From contig CAJNOJ010000138.1 of the NCBI GenBank assembly GCA_905250025.1, positions 62,001 through 126,000 of the forward strand: a stretch of 64,000 nt of DNA. The letters are read 5' to 3'. Shown one piece after another: positions 37,078 through 47,889 of this stretch. Each line of letters begins with the position of its first letter. Position 1 is the first letter of the stretch. Source of the DNA: Adineta ricciae (lineage: Eukaryota; Rotifera; Eurotatoria; Adinetida; Adinetidae). The notes under the pieces are model-generated. The model did no database searches. It was not told the DNA's origin and worked only from the letters and a program-made list of their open reading frames with translations. The position numbers and the translations under genes are program-made.

Positions 37078-40000
37078 GTTTTTATGTTGGAGAAATGCGG
37101 AAATAAAGAGAAGGGCAAATAAAATTTTATAAAATCTAAAAATAAATTCTACCGGTAGTTTTTTAATGAAATAAAACTAATTTCGAGATCGATCTTTATA
37201 TATAGAGCGCGATCGTTTGAATGAATGAATAAACAAACGTAGATATGCGAATATGAGGGAGAGGAAAACAAACTTACGTTCATGTCTGATGGAATAGAAA
37301 ATTTGAATTTAAATCTCTATAAAATGATTTCAATTATTCAAAATACATTTATGTTTGATTTAAATGAACGATCCAAGACACGCAACTCGGAAACACTTTG
37401 TTTTTCTTCTTATGTCTTGTATGCTTTCTCTCATTTTCTTCGATTTCTATCCTTTACTACTTCATAAGTATATATACTAATTTTGTTAGAATTGCTGTCT
37501 CTATTCGTCTGTGCCTCTCTCGTCTACCCTTTTCTTTCATCGTGATTTTCAACGAAGCTGAATGTCATTGTCTCATCTTCTCTCTCTCTCTCATTTTCCT
37601 CCTTACATTGGAACATCACAGACAAACACAATTGAGTTTTTCATGTAATAGCGCGCAGAAATGAACGAGATGTCTTTCGCGATATAAAGAGCTATCGAAG
37701 GAATTTTTCTCTGAGCTTGAATAGCAGATATTTACGAAGTGGGCAATCGAAATACTCCAAACTGCGTCGTTTTCTTTTGTTTATTTTGATCACTGATTTC
37801 TCTCTTCATACGATAATGACAAAAGCAGGAAATATAATCATATACATTTATCATCGTCATTCTTTCCTTTGCAAAAAATATCGGATGTAGAAAACGAAAA
37901 CAAAATCTCGTTGCTCGATATGTGTAAACATCATCTACACATCTAATCAAATAAACTTTCGGAAAATAACATAGACGAAAGGTCATCTCATCGGGGATAA
38001 TTAATGATATTCAAATATGAAGAAGTACGCACTTAGAAAGTTAATTTTCATATGTCGAACTTATATGAGCAAGTCTACTAGAAGCCTTTCTGCAGCCCAC
38101 TGATGTAACAAACTGTTCGTGTCATTATATCGTGTGTATGCTAACAATCATTGTGTGACAGCTCATCTCGCAATGACACAATTACAAATCTATTCAGCAG
38201 GATTGAATTCTACGTCAATCTGAAGCTAGTCATCTTTACAATATAGGATATACTCATTTTCTTGCCCCGCAGCAATCGATTAATAATCACAGTGTAAAGA
38301 AAAACGCACTGTTTCTCATTCTTATACAGAGAAACTTTAGTCACAAGTTTCATCAAGTTATAATCAGTAAATATTTTGCACTCTCTTCTATTATATACAA
38401 TTTAGTAAATCAATGATCTGTTCTCACAGGTTGATCATCTCTTTAAGTACTATCATATGACTTGTATTTCATGAGTACCTACATTCATCGAAGAGGTTTA
38501 GTTTGGCTCTCAATAGTCATCTTTTTTTATGATGATTAATCAGGCACAGTATCCGGTGAGTTTGTTTCTTTCGAAAAGAGTTATTAAGTCTAATTGCTCT
38601 AATGACCTCAGCGTGTAATTACACACGATGAGTAGGCTAGAAAAAAAAAGTCATTTCTCATTTTTCAATCATTGCAATTTAACCTAAGGAATGATTAACA
38701 GAATGATAATAATAAGAAGAAGAAGGAATTCGATTACTGAATGGAAGAGAAAGAAGACAAAATTCTATTATGTATATTAATGAATATTTTACGATATTTT
38801 CTCTAGTAAAAATCGGAAGTAGTACGATTTATATTCAAACTTACAAAATTATTAATATTTGATTATTTAATCCACATGGATTTGGAAAAATGAGATTTGT
38901 AGAGTAATCAGCTCATAGTTCGTTATTTTCAAAACAAAAAAAAGTCATATCTACATCGCGCTTTCAATTCAAACTGATTTGTACATCTCACGTTTCCTCA
39001 ACTGTCGCCAACGCCTTCCATGATCTTTTCAAGACAGATCAGGATGTGCATATTCAAACAAATATCAATTAGACACCTGTGTTTGCTATGATGAAGGATG
39101 ATTAATAGTTTTCACAGCATCGAAGTTCTGTTCGAAGATTACATATCGACGACGTCGGTGAACGTTCGTTTGACGGGCAAATTTGTCTTCAATGTCAATC
39201 GGCATATCTGCCTACGCTAAATCTAAGTATAACTACGAAATAAATATTCACGCGTCGAGTTCAATGCCGTCACATTGTAGTTTTTTTCTCTCCTACGCTC
39301 GTGTGCAGAAGATAATTCAATAATTTCGTATCAAAATTAGATCAAATAACTCGAAATATGCATTGGTACACATTCTCGAAACGCGAATGACCTTTGACAG
39401 TTTTCTAGTGCATTCGTTTTGTTGTCAACTTTGCAGTACATTTCTTATTCATCAAATAGGAAACAGGTGTTCTTCCATCTACGTACATTCGTCTATCTGC
39501 TTACCTTTGAATGTAGAATTATAGAACAAAGCGTTTCCTTCCTATGAATAATCACATGTGACAACAATCATTGTTACTCATTGAAACATTTCAAACTTAA
39601 TACTACGGTTCTACTGTGATATTTTCTAGTAAATATCAATTAACATGTTTGTCTTGTCGAGACATCGATGTTTCATCCTGACAACTACTGTCATCTAACA
39701 TTATCGATTAGAAAACAAAGTTCACAAATCGAATCAAATCGAAGAACAACCATCATCGATCAGAAAGAAAACAAGAAAATATTCTTGAACATTAATATCT
39801 ATGAAGGTCGAGGTATACTATATGGTTGAAGGTTCCTAGCGCATATATCTTAATTACATAGTTCAAAGTACATATCTTCGAGTTGTCGTAATTGTATTAA
39901 ATAACAGAATCGAATAATCAATCCAAGACATTTCTTAAACGATAGCACAGTATGTGCATTCATTAAGCTCTCAGATTTCTCGCACATATCTGGATAAAAG

Positions 40001-40594
40001 AAGACGCTGGATAGATTCAGACCAGACATGTTTGCGAGAAAGAAATCTTCTTTTCCCGAAAATGTGACAAGAAACGAGTCCATCGGGATCGACATTTTAT
40101 TAATTAGTTGAAAATGAGAACTGTGTTGACTCTTATCTCTCGATCCACATTGCATGACAACAGGTACAGATGTGTATCACTTGAAATCAACCCCCCTCGA
40201 TTGATTTCCTTACTTTCAAATTCCTCATTATAGATTTGATTTGGTGATCGCATTCATGCCAATTACCCAAGGTTGTCTATTATTGTATTCCTGTTGTGTA
40301 AGTTCTCTATATCACGCACTATCTATATATCACACACATGTTGCTTGAATAATTTGATGAGTATCATCTGGTCTTGTTCTTCTATTCTCTTCACATAATA
40401 AACAAAACTAGCTGAGTGTGAAAGAAATTAGTTGATATTGCGAAGATATGACGGATATATTAGAAAGAAAGAATTTTACTCGAAAGAAAAAAATATTGAA
40501 AAAGATAATACACTCTAGGAAAAGAAATGCTTCTACTAAGTCAAACACCGCGTTATTTGATTTTTGATCAATCATTGGCCATTCGTGTTGCTGA
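37078..40594. other. 3.5-kb intergenic region
   Basis: The largest gene-poor stretch of the window. It is AT-rich with pyrimidine-rich patches (about 37560-37600) and many stops. A 101-codon minus-strand ATG frame at 39850-40155 (MQCGSRDKSQHSSHFQLINK) is open and has plausible composition, but no domain, splice or signal evidence, so I do not call it a gene. No RNA gene or tandem array was seen. Confidence 0.45.
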
Positions 40595-40939
40595 TCAGTC
40601 TCGTTTTCGCACTAAAATATAATGTGATGTATGAGTTGACATATTATCACCAATAGCTGGATTGCCACCGCCACCGGTCGATGCTGATATTTGATAACCT
40701 AAACGAATCATTTTGCTGAGCACGTCCATATAAACAAGTGGATGTTCGTCTTTCTCAGCTGAATAGTTTCCAAACCAGACAAAGGCGGACTCAGCTGCAT
40801 TGGGGAGGATTTCATGAACGAGTTCTTTTTCGGCGAATATTCGATAATGTTTCGGATAGGAGACGAGAACAATCAATGAAACCACATCGATTCGACCGTT
40901 ATTAGATGTGACATCAGTTGTTGTACCTGCCGATGCCAT
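40595..40939 (-). CDS. GTP cyclohydrolase I feedback regulatory protein-like
   Basis: Single-exon frame of 114 aa from ATG 40939 (MASAGTTTDVTSNNGRIDVV) to TGA 40595-40597. GFRP binds GTP cyclohydrolase I and couples tetrahydrobiopterin synthesis to BH4 and phenylalanine levels. The match is in the C-terminal half. AFVWFGNYSAEKDEHPLVYM, then DVLSKMIRLGYQISASTGGG, can be aligned with the GFRP blocks around NNFYEYYVDDPP and LERRGFRVLSMTGVG. The N-terminus is about 25 residues longer than the usual 84-aa family, and a Gly/Asn insertion precedes the last strand (HYILVRKRD versus LVWCLHKE). The call rests on this short alignment made by eye and is tentative. The frame itself is well bounded and probably real. 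Confidence 0.55.
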   Translation of the reverse strand: MASAGTTTDVTSNNGRIDVVSLIVLVSYPKHYRIFAEKELVHEILPNAAESAFVWFGNYSAEKDEHPLVYMDVLSKMIRLGYQISASTGGGGNPAIGDNMSTHTSHYILVRKRD

Positions 40940-41951
40940 TGATAGGAATCCACACGAAAGATTATTTGATCAAATGCGACGAGTGCAGCGGCGGTGATAG
41001 CGGACAAACAAGAGATAAAAGAAAAAGCGACGACGAACGACAACGATGATATTATGAAGATGATTACGGAAATTGTCTTTCTCTTGTCGAATAGAATAAC
41101 GAGAGAATATTAGAGGTATATCTTGCGTCGTCTAGCAAGATCTCTTCTTTCCTTTTTCCTTCGCTCTCTCTCTCTCTCTCCCCCCCTTTCTCTGCCCATC
41201 TCAATTTCCACTCGGGATCGGCTGATTGACATGATAGATGACATTTTTCTCATCTGGCACTATCATTCCATACTTTCGCCTGTCTAACAACTTACCGACT
41301 ACTTTCCTTTTTTTTAATGATAGCTGTTGACTGTTTCTTGTTGTTGTGTTGATAGTTATCATTGGTGTTGTTGTGATCTCATTTGCTTTGCACTGTACGC
41401 GTCGTTGCTTATCGAAAACGGCAAGTTCTATTCTTGTTCGATCTCATCGACGGTATTGAAATAGATAAAAAGCAAATATCATTATCTGCTATGTAGATGC
41501 GTGATAATATTTAACTGAGAAAGTTAAGTGTAACATTTACGACCATCAATTTGTTTGACATCTGTTGCGAGATCTCGAGTCATTTGGTATTCTTCAACAG
41601 TTGATCAATAGGCTTCGCAATTGTGTGTAGAAGATAATTGATCGATAAAGAACTACGTAGGAGTGCGAAAGAAGGATGTTTTGAAGGAATGGTTTCAATT
41701 AGAATAAATATGTCAGACAAGTTGGTGTTATTTTTATGTCAAAAGGTGAAAATGTCGAACTTCAATGGATGGATGCCGATAATTTTTATTTTTGTTTATT
41801 CAACTCGAAATATTTACATATAAGCCTGCTGCGCTGTTGTGTATGTCGCTTTCTACTCAAAGGAAATCTGGAAGTGTTTAGAGAAGAAGTATTCAACTAT
41901 GTGACTATTTTAGGGTACAAATATTCTGTAACGATTCACTTCAGATTTTCT
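40940..41951. other. Intergenic, divergent promoters
   Basis: Sits between the GFRP-like gene and the metallopeptidase. It contains a TC microsatellite and poly-pyrimidine tracts. Plus-strand open segments after about 41640 may hold an upstream exon of the metallopeptidase, but I cannot fix its splice sites. Confidence 0.45.
41163..41187. repeat. (TC)n microsatellite followed by poly-C
   Basis: A GCTCTCTCTCTCTCTCTC run leads into CCCCCCTTTC. It is a simple repeat in the 5' flank of the GFRP-like gene (minus) and has no coding role. Confidence 0.85.
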
Positions 41952-43309
41952 ATGTGCCTTTGGATTATCAATTATCAAGCAGGACAAACTGTCCATCAAC
42001 CAATTGTTCAATTATTCGGATATGATAGTATCTATCAAGAATCTGTTTTGGTCAATGGGAAATATCAATGGCCAATAATCGAAGGACTTTTCAAAGTAAA
42101 ATCGAAAGTTTTACTTAGCAATGACTCAAAATTGCCGTAGATCTATGTTGAACTCATTCCTGGTGAAAATCAAATTCGTTTGTGCACAAAAATGTCTGAC
42201 CTATCATTGACATTATTCTACGATCCTCTAAAATCAAATAAAAATGTTATTCTTCGATTAATCTACATCACTTATCCAGATGATATTACTAACAATATCG
42301 AACGAACATGCAAGCAATACCTATTCTTAACTAAACTTGTTCGATCTACATTCGATGAAATTCTGCATAAACAAACAGCTTATAAACGTTCGTTATTATT
42401 TCAAGTCGAAAATCAAATTCATCATGTATCAATGTCAAGGAAAGATTTCCAAGAGAAAACTACAGATAAAGATGTATTCAGAGAAATTTATCGGCAGATA
42501 TACACCATGGATATTGCCCAAGATGCAACGATTAAATTGGTTATCAACTCATCGATTTCACCATCGCTGACATTTGCGTCGAGTTAGTTGATGATTACTT
42601 CGAAATTTGAAATTAATTTGCTTATTGAATGATTATAGCGTTTAAGAATGTGATTGTTTTGAATTTGCCTGAACATTTTCTTCATTTGCCTAGCTCATTC
42701 GATGAGTTTTATGAAAATGTTATGACTGACAAGTAAACAGGAGTGATTTAATCGACACATTGATGTTTTCTTCTCAGAGTAGATACTCTCTTTTATTCTA
42801 TTGGCGCTTATTTACACGAACTCGGACATTTATTTGGTCTTGATCATGGAAATAATCAATTCTCAACGATTATGTCGTCATCGAAAGGTTATGTTGATAA
42901 TGGAAGAGATTTTTTCTTCGTTACACCACGATTTTCTTCGATAATATTCAATCGTCAATGTTCCTGCTGCAAAGTATTCTTTTTCTTGTACAAGAGTCTC
43001 TGATCGAATATCACATCCTCTTCTTTTTCTAACAGGAACCAGTCATCAATACTTCATCGACATACGCAAACGGATTATTAGTTAAACAATCTATTCACCT
43101 CAAATCTTCCTGTAAATCAGGTAAAGCCGAATAAACGATTTCTTATCTTCTCAGTTGAATACTTGTCGTCTTTTTTCTCGGAAGACATCCATTGCCAGTT
43201 TCCAATCAAATTCGACCGTCAGACGAAGCCAACTCAATGCACATGCAATGGTCAATTCCATTTTGAAACGAATCATTGTGATCAGCTGATGAGCCAACTC
43301 GATATATAA
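41952..43309 (+). CDS. Zinc metallopeptidase of the YIL108W type (Pfam 'Metallopep' family)
   Basis: Six exons with introns at 42096-42140, 42583-42638, 42733-42777, 42974-43035 and 43121-43154. All are GT-AG and the joined frame closes exactly at 371 aa. The N-terminal beta-rich part (NYQAGQTVHQPIVQLFGYDS, then FK joined to IYVELIPGENQIR) resembles the start of the fungal YIL108W family. The catalytic exon gives YLHELGHLFGLDHGNN, a full HExxHxxGxxH zinc site, followed by FSTIMSS, which could supply a Met-turn. The C-terminus is Cys-rich (PTQCTCNGQF, ETNHCDQL), and AATAAA overlaps the stop at 43308. Without the 45-bp intron the frame would show a false stop. The start at ATG 41952 is provisional and an upstream exon is likely. 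No signal peptide is seen with this start. Confidence 0.72.
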
Positions 43310-43705
43310 ATAAAAATATTTTCTCATCTAAAAATAATCCAATCTCGAGTGCATTGGATGCAATAGATTCTTTATGTTCTGTTTGACCCAATAAGTGCCA
43401 ATTGGTACTCGTCTTGATGTAATGTAAGTCGACGGAGAACCGCACGTTCGATACTGGAATATATTTGCCAATTTATAACGTGTTGAGATATGAGAATCGA
43501 TTAGAGAACTGATGGAACGATTAGCAATGATATATCATTATGCATATTTCTCCGAACTAGACGGACCGGCTTGGATTAACCTTTTCTAGTATGCCTACTG
43601 TGTCGTTAGTCTATTATCTATGCAAAAGTACAAATAAGTATTGAAGTATTCATATTTATTTGAAGCATTTTCAAATGCTGAAAAATCAATTTCACAAATA
43701 TACTT
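43310..43705. other. Short intergenic region between convergent 3' ends
   Basis: 396 bp of AT-rich DNA between the metallopeptidase and the Tctex gene. It presumably holds both 3' UTRs; the plus-strand gene has its poly(A) signal at the very left. Nothing else is seen. Confidence 0.5.
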
Positions 43706-44509
43706 CTATACACTTCCCAATTCTGTATAGCACAAGAATACAACGATAAGTATATCACAGTCTATGCCATGCATTTTAATTGTTATTGAGTTGTCTGTAT
43801 ACGAATTCCATAGGCATCTCGACACGACATGTAATGCAGCAGTACTCGTTTGGAAAACTGTGAGATGCACGACAATCTTATAGCGTTCTTCAATGTAATT
43901 CATTGTTGCTGCGACATGAGATTTGACCTTTGTTCGAACAAGATCTCCCAATGTTGCTAGCTGTTGAGCATAGATTATACCAGAATTAAACTGTAATCGT
44001 TTTGTCTGTGCGCGTATTTCCAGGTCGCGTTCTAGTTCTTGTTTCAATAGACGCCAATTGATCGGACGAATAGGTCCCAGTCGATGACTGTCAGTCTCGG
44101 CTCGAGTTAAACTCTCGGTACGTATGGCTAAACCTGTATTGATTTTCGGTCCAACATGATCATATAATGATGTTCGTTTTGGACGCGTATTTATTCCCGT
44201 TTGCAATCGCGGCGAGCCCGATGTGATTGATGACGTATTGTTGCGTGAAACCGAACGTAGAAATCCTTCACGACCTATCAAGCCACCGACAATCGAAGAC
44301 GCCAGGGATTCCATATTACGACTCGTTACCATTGATTTCGGTGGCGCAGCACGTGCAATTGGTGGAAATAAAGATGAACTATGAAGTTTAGGTTGTACTT
44401 GAAGAATTTGTTTATCGGCAAGTCCGCGCTGTTCATCGATAGGTTTCAAACGCGATAGATGTTCATCAAGGACAAGTGGCTTGATGACTGTTGTTTCGTT
44501 AGACGTCAT
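43706..44509 (-). CDS. Tctex1-domain dynein light chain family protein
   Basis: Single-exon frame of 267 aa from ATG 44509-44507 (MTSNETTVIKPLVLDEHLSR) to TAG 43706. The first 150 residues are Ser/Arg-rich and probably disordered. The C-terminal 115 or so form a Tctex1 domain: FNSGIIYAQQLATLGDLVRT, VKSHVAATMNYIEERYKIVV, then SRCLWNSYTDNSITIKMHG and a final strand ILIVVFLCYTE. Tctex light chains dimerise and link cargo or intermediate chains to cytoplasmic, axonemal or IFT dynein. The long N-terminal extension fits the TCTEX1D (DYNLT2/4/5-like) subgroup rather than DYNLT1 or DYNLT3, which have little outside the domain. A minus-strand ATGGTAAGT near 44745 may mark a 5' leader exon. Confidence 0.87.
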   Translation of the reverse strand: MTSNETTVIKPLVLDEHLSRLKPIDEQRGLADKQILQVQPKLHSSSLFPPIARAAPPKSMVTSRNMESLASSIVGGLIGREGFLRSVSRNNTSSITSGSPRLQTGINTRPKRTSLYDHVGPKINTGLAIRTESLTRAETDSHRLGPIRPINWRLLKQELERDLEIRAQTKRLQFNSGIIYAQQLATLGDLVRTKVKSHVAATMNYIEERYKIVVHLTVFQTSTAALHVVSRCLWNSYTDNSITIKMHGIDCDILIVVFLCYTELGSV

Positions 44510-45373
44510 CCTGGCAACGAGAAAAGACAAATATCATATTGATGATGATGATGATGATAAGAAACACGTATACAGTCAAATAATAAAAGAAAATCTTTCA
44601 TCGCAAGGACACATATTTCAATGATAAGAACGTCGTGAAGAAAAAAGAACTTCTCCAACTTTATATATGTAACTATTTATTCAAGAACATCAAATACTGT
44701 AAGGAGTTGTATTGATATTGATAAGTAACAATTATACGACTTACCATGGTTTGAAAATCGTCTGATTCTGTATAGCAACCATCTCTCCGATTCGAAGATG
44801 TATTGAAAACAGATGTTTTCGTTTGATTTCAGTCTGTTACAGTACAAGGAGAAAGTTGTTTAGATGTAACAACGTTGCCTGTAAACGCCCATGATAAATT
44901 TGATTTAAATGAAAGAAGACTTGAAACGGAAGAGTGACTACAAACGAACAGGTTACGTTCGGCTTGTTTATTATGACGCCGAATTATATTTTTCTTCTTG
45001 AACGATAAGACGTAAACACGATCGATCGCAGATTTCTATTGACTTTTGTACGACATCATCGGATACTGATTACAACTGCACATGACGTATTTGAAATGTA
45101 TTGCACGTTCACTTCTCAGACTTCCCGCTTATTAATAGAAGCAATGTTAGCTTTTCGCAGTGTCAATGCTCACGATTCAGTTGAGTAAATATTTTCTGTC
45201 AAGATTTGAGAAACAACGACATGAAGAAACATGGAAATAATTAAGTTTGGAAAATTGTATGCAAAGAGAAAAAAAGAAATCATCGTTTAGTATTCTAAAA
45301 TACTATATGAAAAAGACGGAATAGAAACGTGAGTCCAATTTTGATTTCATGGTTATGGAATCAACGTGCGGTC
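44510..45373. other. Intergenic between tandem minus-strand genes
   Basis: 864 bp upstream of the Tctex gene and downstream of the carboxypeptidase. A GAT repeat (GATGATGATGATGATGAT) lies near 44540 and a putative 5' UTR splice donor near 44745. No further exon was found. Confidence 0.45.
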
Positions 45374-47059
45374 TTATCCATAAACATGTCCTTCAATATA
45401 TTTCAACAGAGCCATTTCCCCAGCTAATGTCTCTTGGCCAGTTGGAATAATTTGATCTTCTGGTAATAGAAATCCATATTCACCTAGAAAATAAAAATGA
45501 TGCGTAATTCTATTCGAAATGGCGAATTTCTTTACCAGTATCACGAAGTTCAACCGCATAACTGAATATTACATTAGCTGTACCAGATGTCCAATCGACT
45601 GTATTGCCTGATGCAATATAAATAGTGGCACCGATATTGCCATGCACATATTGGGTACCTAGAAAATCGAAGATAAGCTATGGAAAATAGTCGATCTTTT
45701 CAACGAACCATAAACAGCAGTGAGAGCATTTACTGCGGCTGCTGAACCATCATCTTGTAATTTGAATTGATCTGGTTTTTTAGTCGTGTAGCCTATAGAC
45801 AAAAAACGTAGGACTGTTAAACAGTCAGATCCATTGAAGTCCTACCCCATGGTGTCATCCATAATTGTGAAAACGAATGAAAGTTAATGTAATGTACAAT
45901 TGTATCATTATGAGCGCCGATGAATTGAGAAACTTGTGTAGTTTCAACTTCGGAAAATGCTTTATGACCGCAATATGTATCTGAACATGGATCACGTGAA
46001 GCACCACCTGAAATGAATGTAGAGCTTTTTGTTTTCTATTTATGTATTGTTCAGATTCTTACCTTCGCACCACTTGTAATCCCAGTTACGATTCGGATCT
46101 GCACCGTAACAAAGTGGAATGCTTGTTTTGCTACGAGTCTTACGCCATAAACGATCTGGTTAAACAAAACTAAAATGCATTCATTCAAGGCGACTCTTTT
46201 CTACCTTTTGTCCACGTATAGGCATAACCATCAACATTGAACACCGGTAAAATATAATAATCAAATTGATCAACCAAATGTGTGATATTCGGATCTTTGC
46301 TATAATTGGATAGAAGTGCATGAGCAATGAAGATGTTTGTCGCTGGACTAATCCATTCCCGAGCATGAATACCTTGAAATAAAGGCGATCAATCTCTTAT
46401 TACATAGAAGTTCCTAAACGTACCTCCATCCCACCATACGGCTTTTTTCTGGTTGACTGGTGTTCCGTCACGTTTCCTGGCGAGTTTACTTGATGAAATT
46501 TTCAAACCTTTCATATCCCGTTTTTCATACGATTGACCAACAGTGAATGTCGATGCTAATGTAGGATATGTTTGAACCATTTTATCAATCCATGCATGAA
46601 TTTCATCAATAGTGTGATATTTATCATAAGCAAAATCATCAGCATTCATTGTCGATGGTCGTACCTTATGTGTCAATTTTTGTTGTTCGATAACTGTGCC
46701 GATGTCATTCATCATGATATCATATTCGATCTTACTATCAGATGATAAAAGATATTCGGCAAAGTCTTCAACGGATTCAGGTGGAACACTAACAATGATC
46801 TAATCAGATAAACTAGAATAGTGGAGAGGAAATAAAGCTGATCACTTACTGGAATGTTCATACGGAATTCCTCGGACCAAAAGTTAATTCCATGAAGATG
46901 TGCAATCCGACTAAATTCTAACATTCGAGCGACTTGTTCATTATTTCGAACATACACACGCCATAATTCATGTTTCGAATAGGATTTGTACGCATTCACG
47001 TTCGAAAGAATACTTACCAATAAAACCGACACAATTATCGGTACACTCAGTATTCTCAT
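45374..47059 (-). CDS. Secreted metallocarboxypeptidase (M14A, carboxypeptidase A-like)
   Basis: A digestive or secreted zinc exopeptidase that removes C-terminal residues. ATG 47059-47057 opens a signal peptide ([20 protein letters not shown]), followed by the activation propeptide ([19 protein letters not shown] to about 46.7 kb). The catalytic domain starts at [18 protein letters not shown]. Zinc ligands are seen in [12 protein letters not shown] (His and Glu, at about 46.37 kb) and [12 protein letters not shown] (third His). Substrate contacts are DPNRNWD (Asn/Arg pair), the IY of [14 protein letters not shown] (the flexible Tyr), and the catalytic Glu in [16 protein letters not shown]. 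The residue at the S1' pocket floor aligns as Val, which favours A-type specificity for aromatic or aliphatic residues. Seven or so exons have short introns. The stop is TAA 45374-45376. Length is normal and no defect is seen. Confidence 0.95.
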
Positions 47060-47889
47060 CGTGTCCCAAAGATAATTACAAAATATCTATATAATAAAAA
47101 AGAAACCCCAACTAATAACGCAAGCAACTATGTTAATATTTATATCATACGACAAGATACGAGATAAGAATAAGATAATGTCTAAAGAGTTTACTTTTAT
47201 AGACAAAACCCCCCGTTGAAATCCAAAGGTGGTCTTCTTTCTATCTAAGTCAGATTTGAGAAAGATTTCTATCGATTGAAACATATAGAATTTTTCCTTT
47301 TATTTCTCACTGTTGTTTCAGTTTTGTTAAACAGTCAGTGTGTCATACAAGTCTTGTCTCAAAGGCAAACAATAAACAAAAACAGAACGAAGAACATAAC
47401 CAAAACAAAGAACTGTTCACTTGAGAAGAAAAAACTCGTTTGGAATGAAACATTCTCGTGCAAAGTTTTTCCCTTCGTTGTCTTCTTTTTCCTTGCGACC
47501 GCTCATCATCAATAGCTCATATACGGTAAACAGAAGCCCAAATGCGGAACCAGTCGTATTGTCTGTATGTATACGTTTTCCCCTTGTACATTTGCATCGT
47601 ACTAGCATGTGAAAAACTTTCGAACAAAACGAACAACAGCGACAATGATAATCATAGAAGTAACAACAACGAGAATGAGAGAGAAAGAGAACAAAATATA
47701 TAGATACTGTTCAGGTTATACATAGCCTGAAGAGAAGGAAATAAACAAAACATGACAGAAAGTTATACACACCACCGAGACAGAAAAACAATGAGAGAGA
47801 AAAAAACAAAACGGATAAAAAAAACAGACACAAACATATCAGTTGTTTGAGAAGGAATAAATAAACAAAATAATACGTAAAAATTTTCT
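47060..47889. other. Intergenic, A-rich spacer
   Basis: Upstream region of the carboxypeptidase and downstream region of the kinase. A-rich and GA/AAAC-rich patches lie at about 47650-47880. Two overlapping opposite-strand open frames at about 47417-47612 lack any domain or context and are taken as chance. Confidence 0.45.

Noticed and set aside
39850-40155. 101-codon minus-strand frame
   Set aside because: It starts with ATG and is open, but it has no domain, signal peptide, introns or composition shift. It is compatible with chance in a 3.5-kb spacer.
42096-42140. In-frame stop in the metallopeptidase suggesting a pseudogene
   Set aside because: The stop lies inside a 45-bp segment with GT and AG ends. 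Removing it joins FK to IYVELIPGENQ in frame and restores the family pattern.
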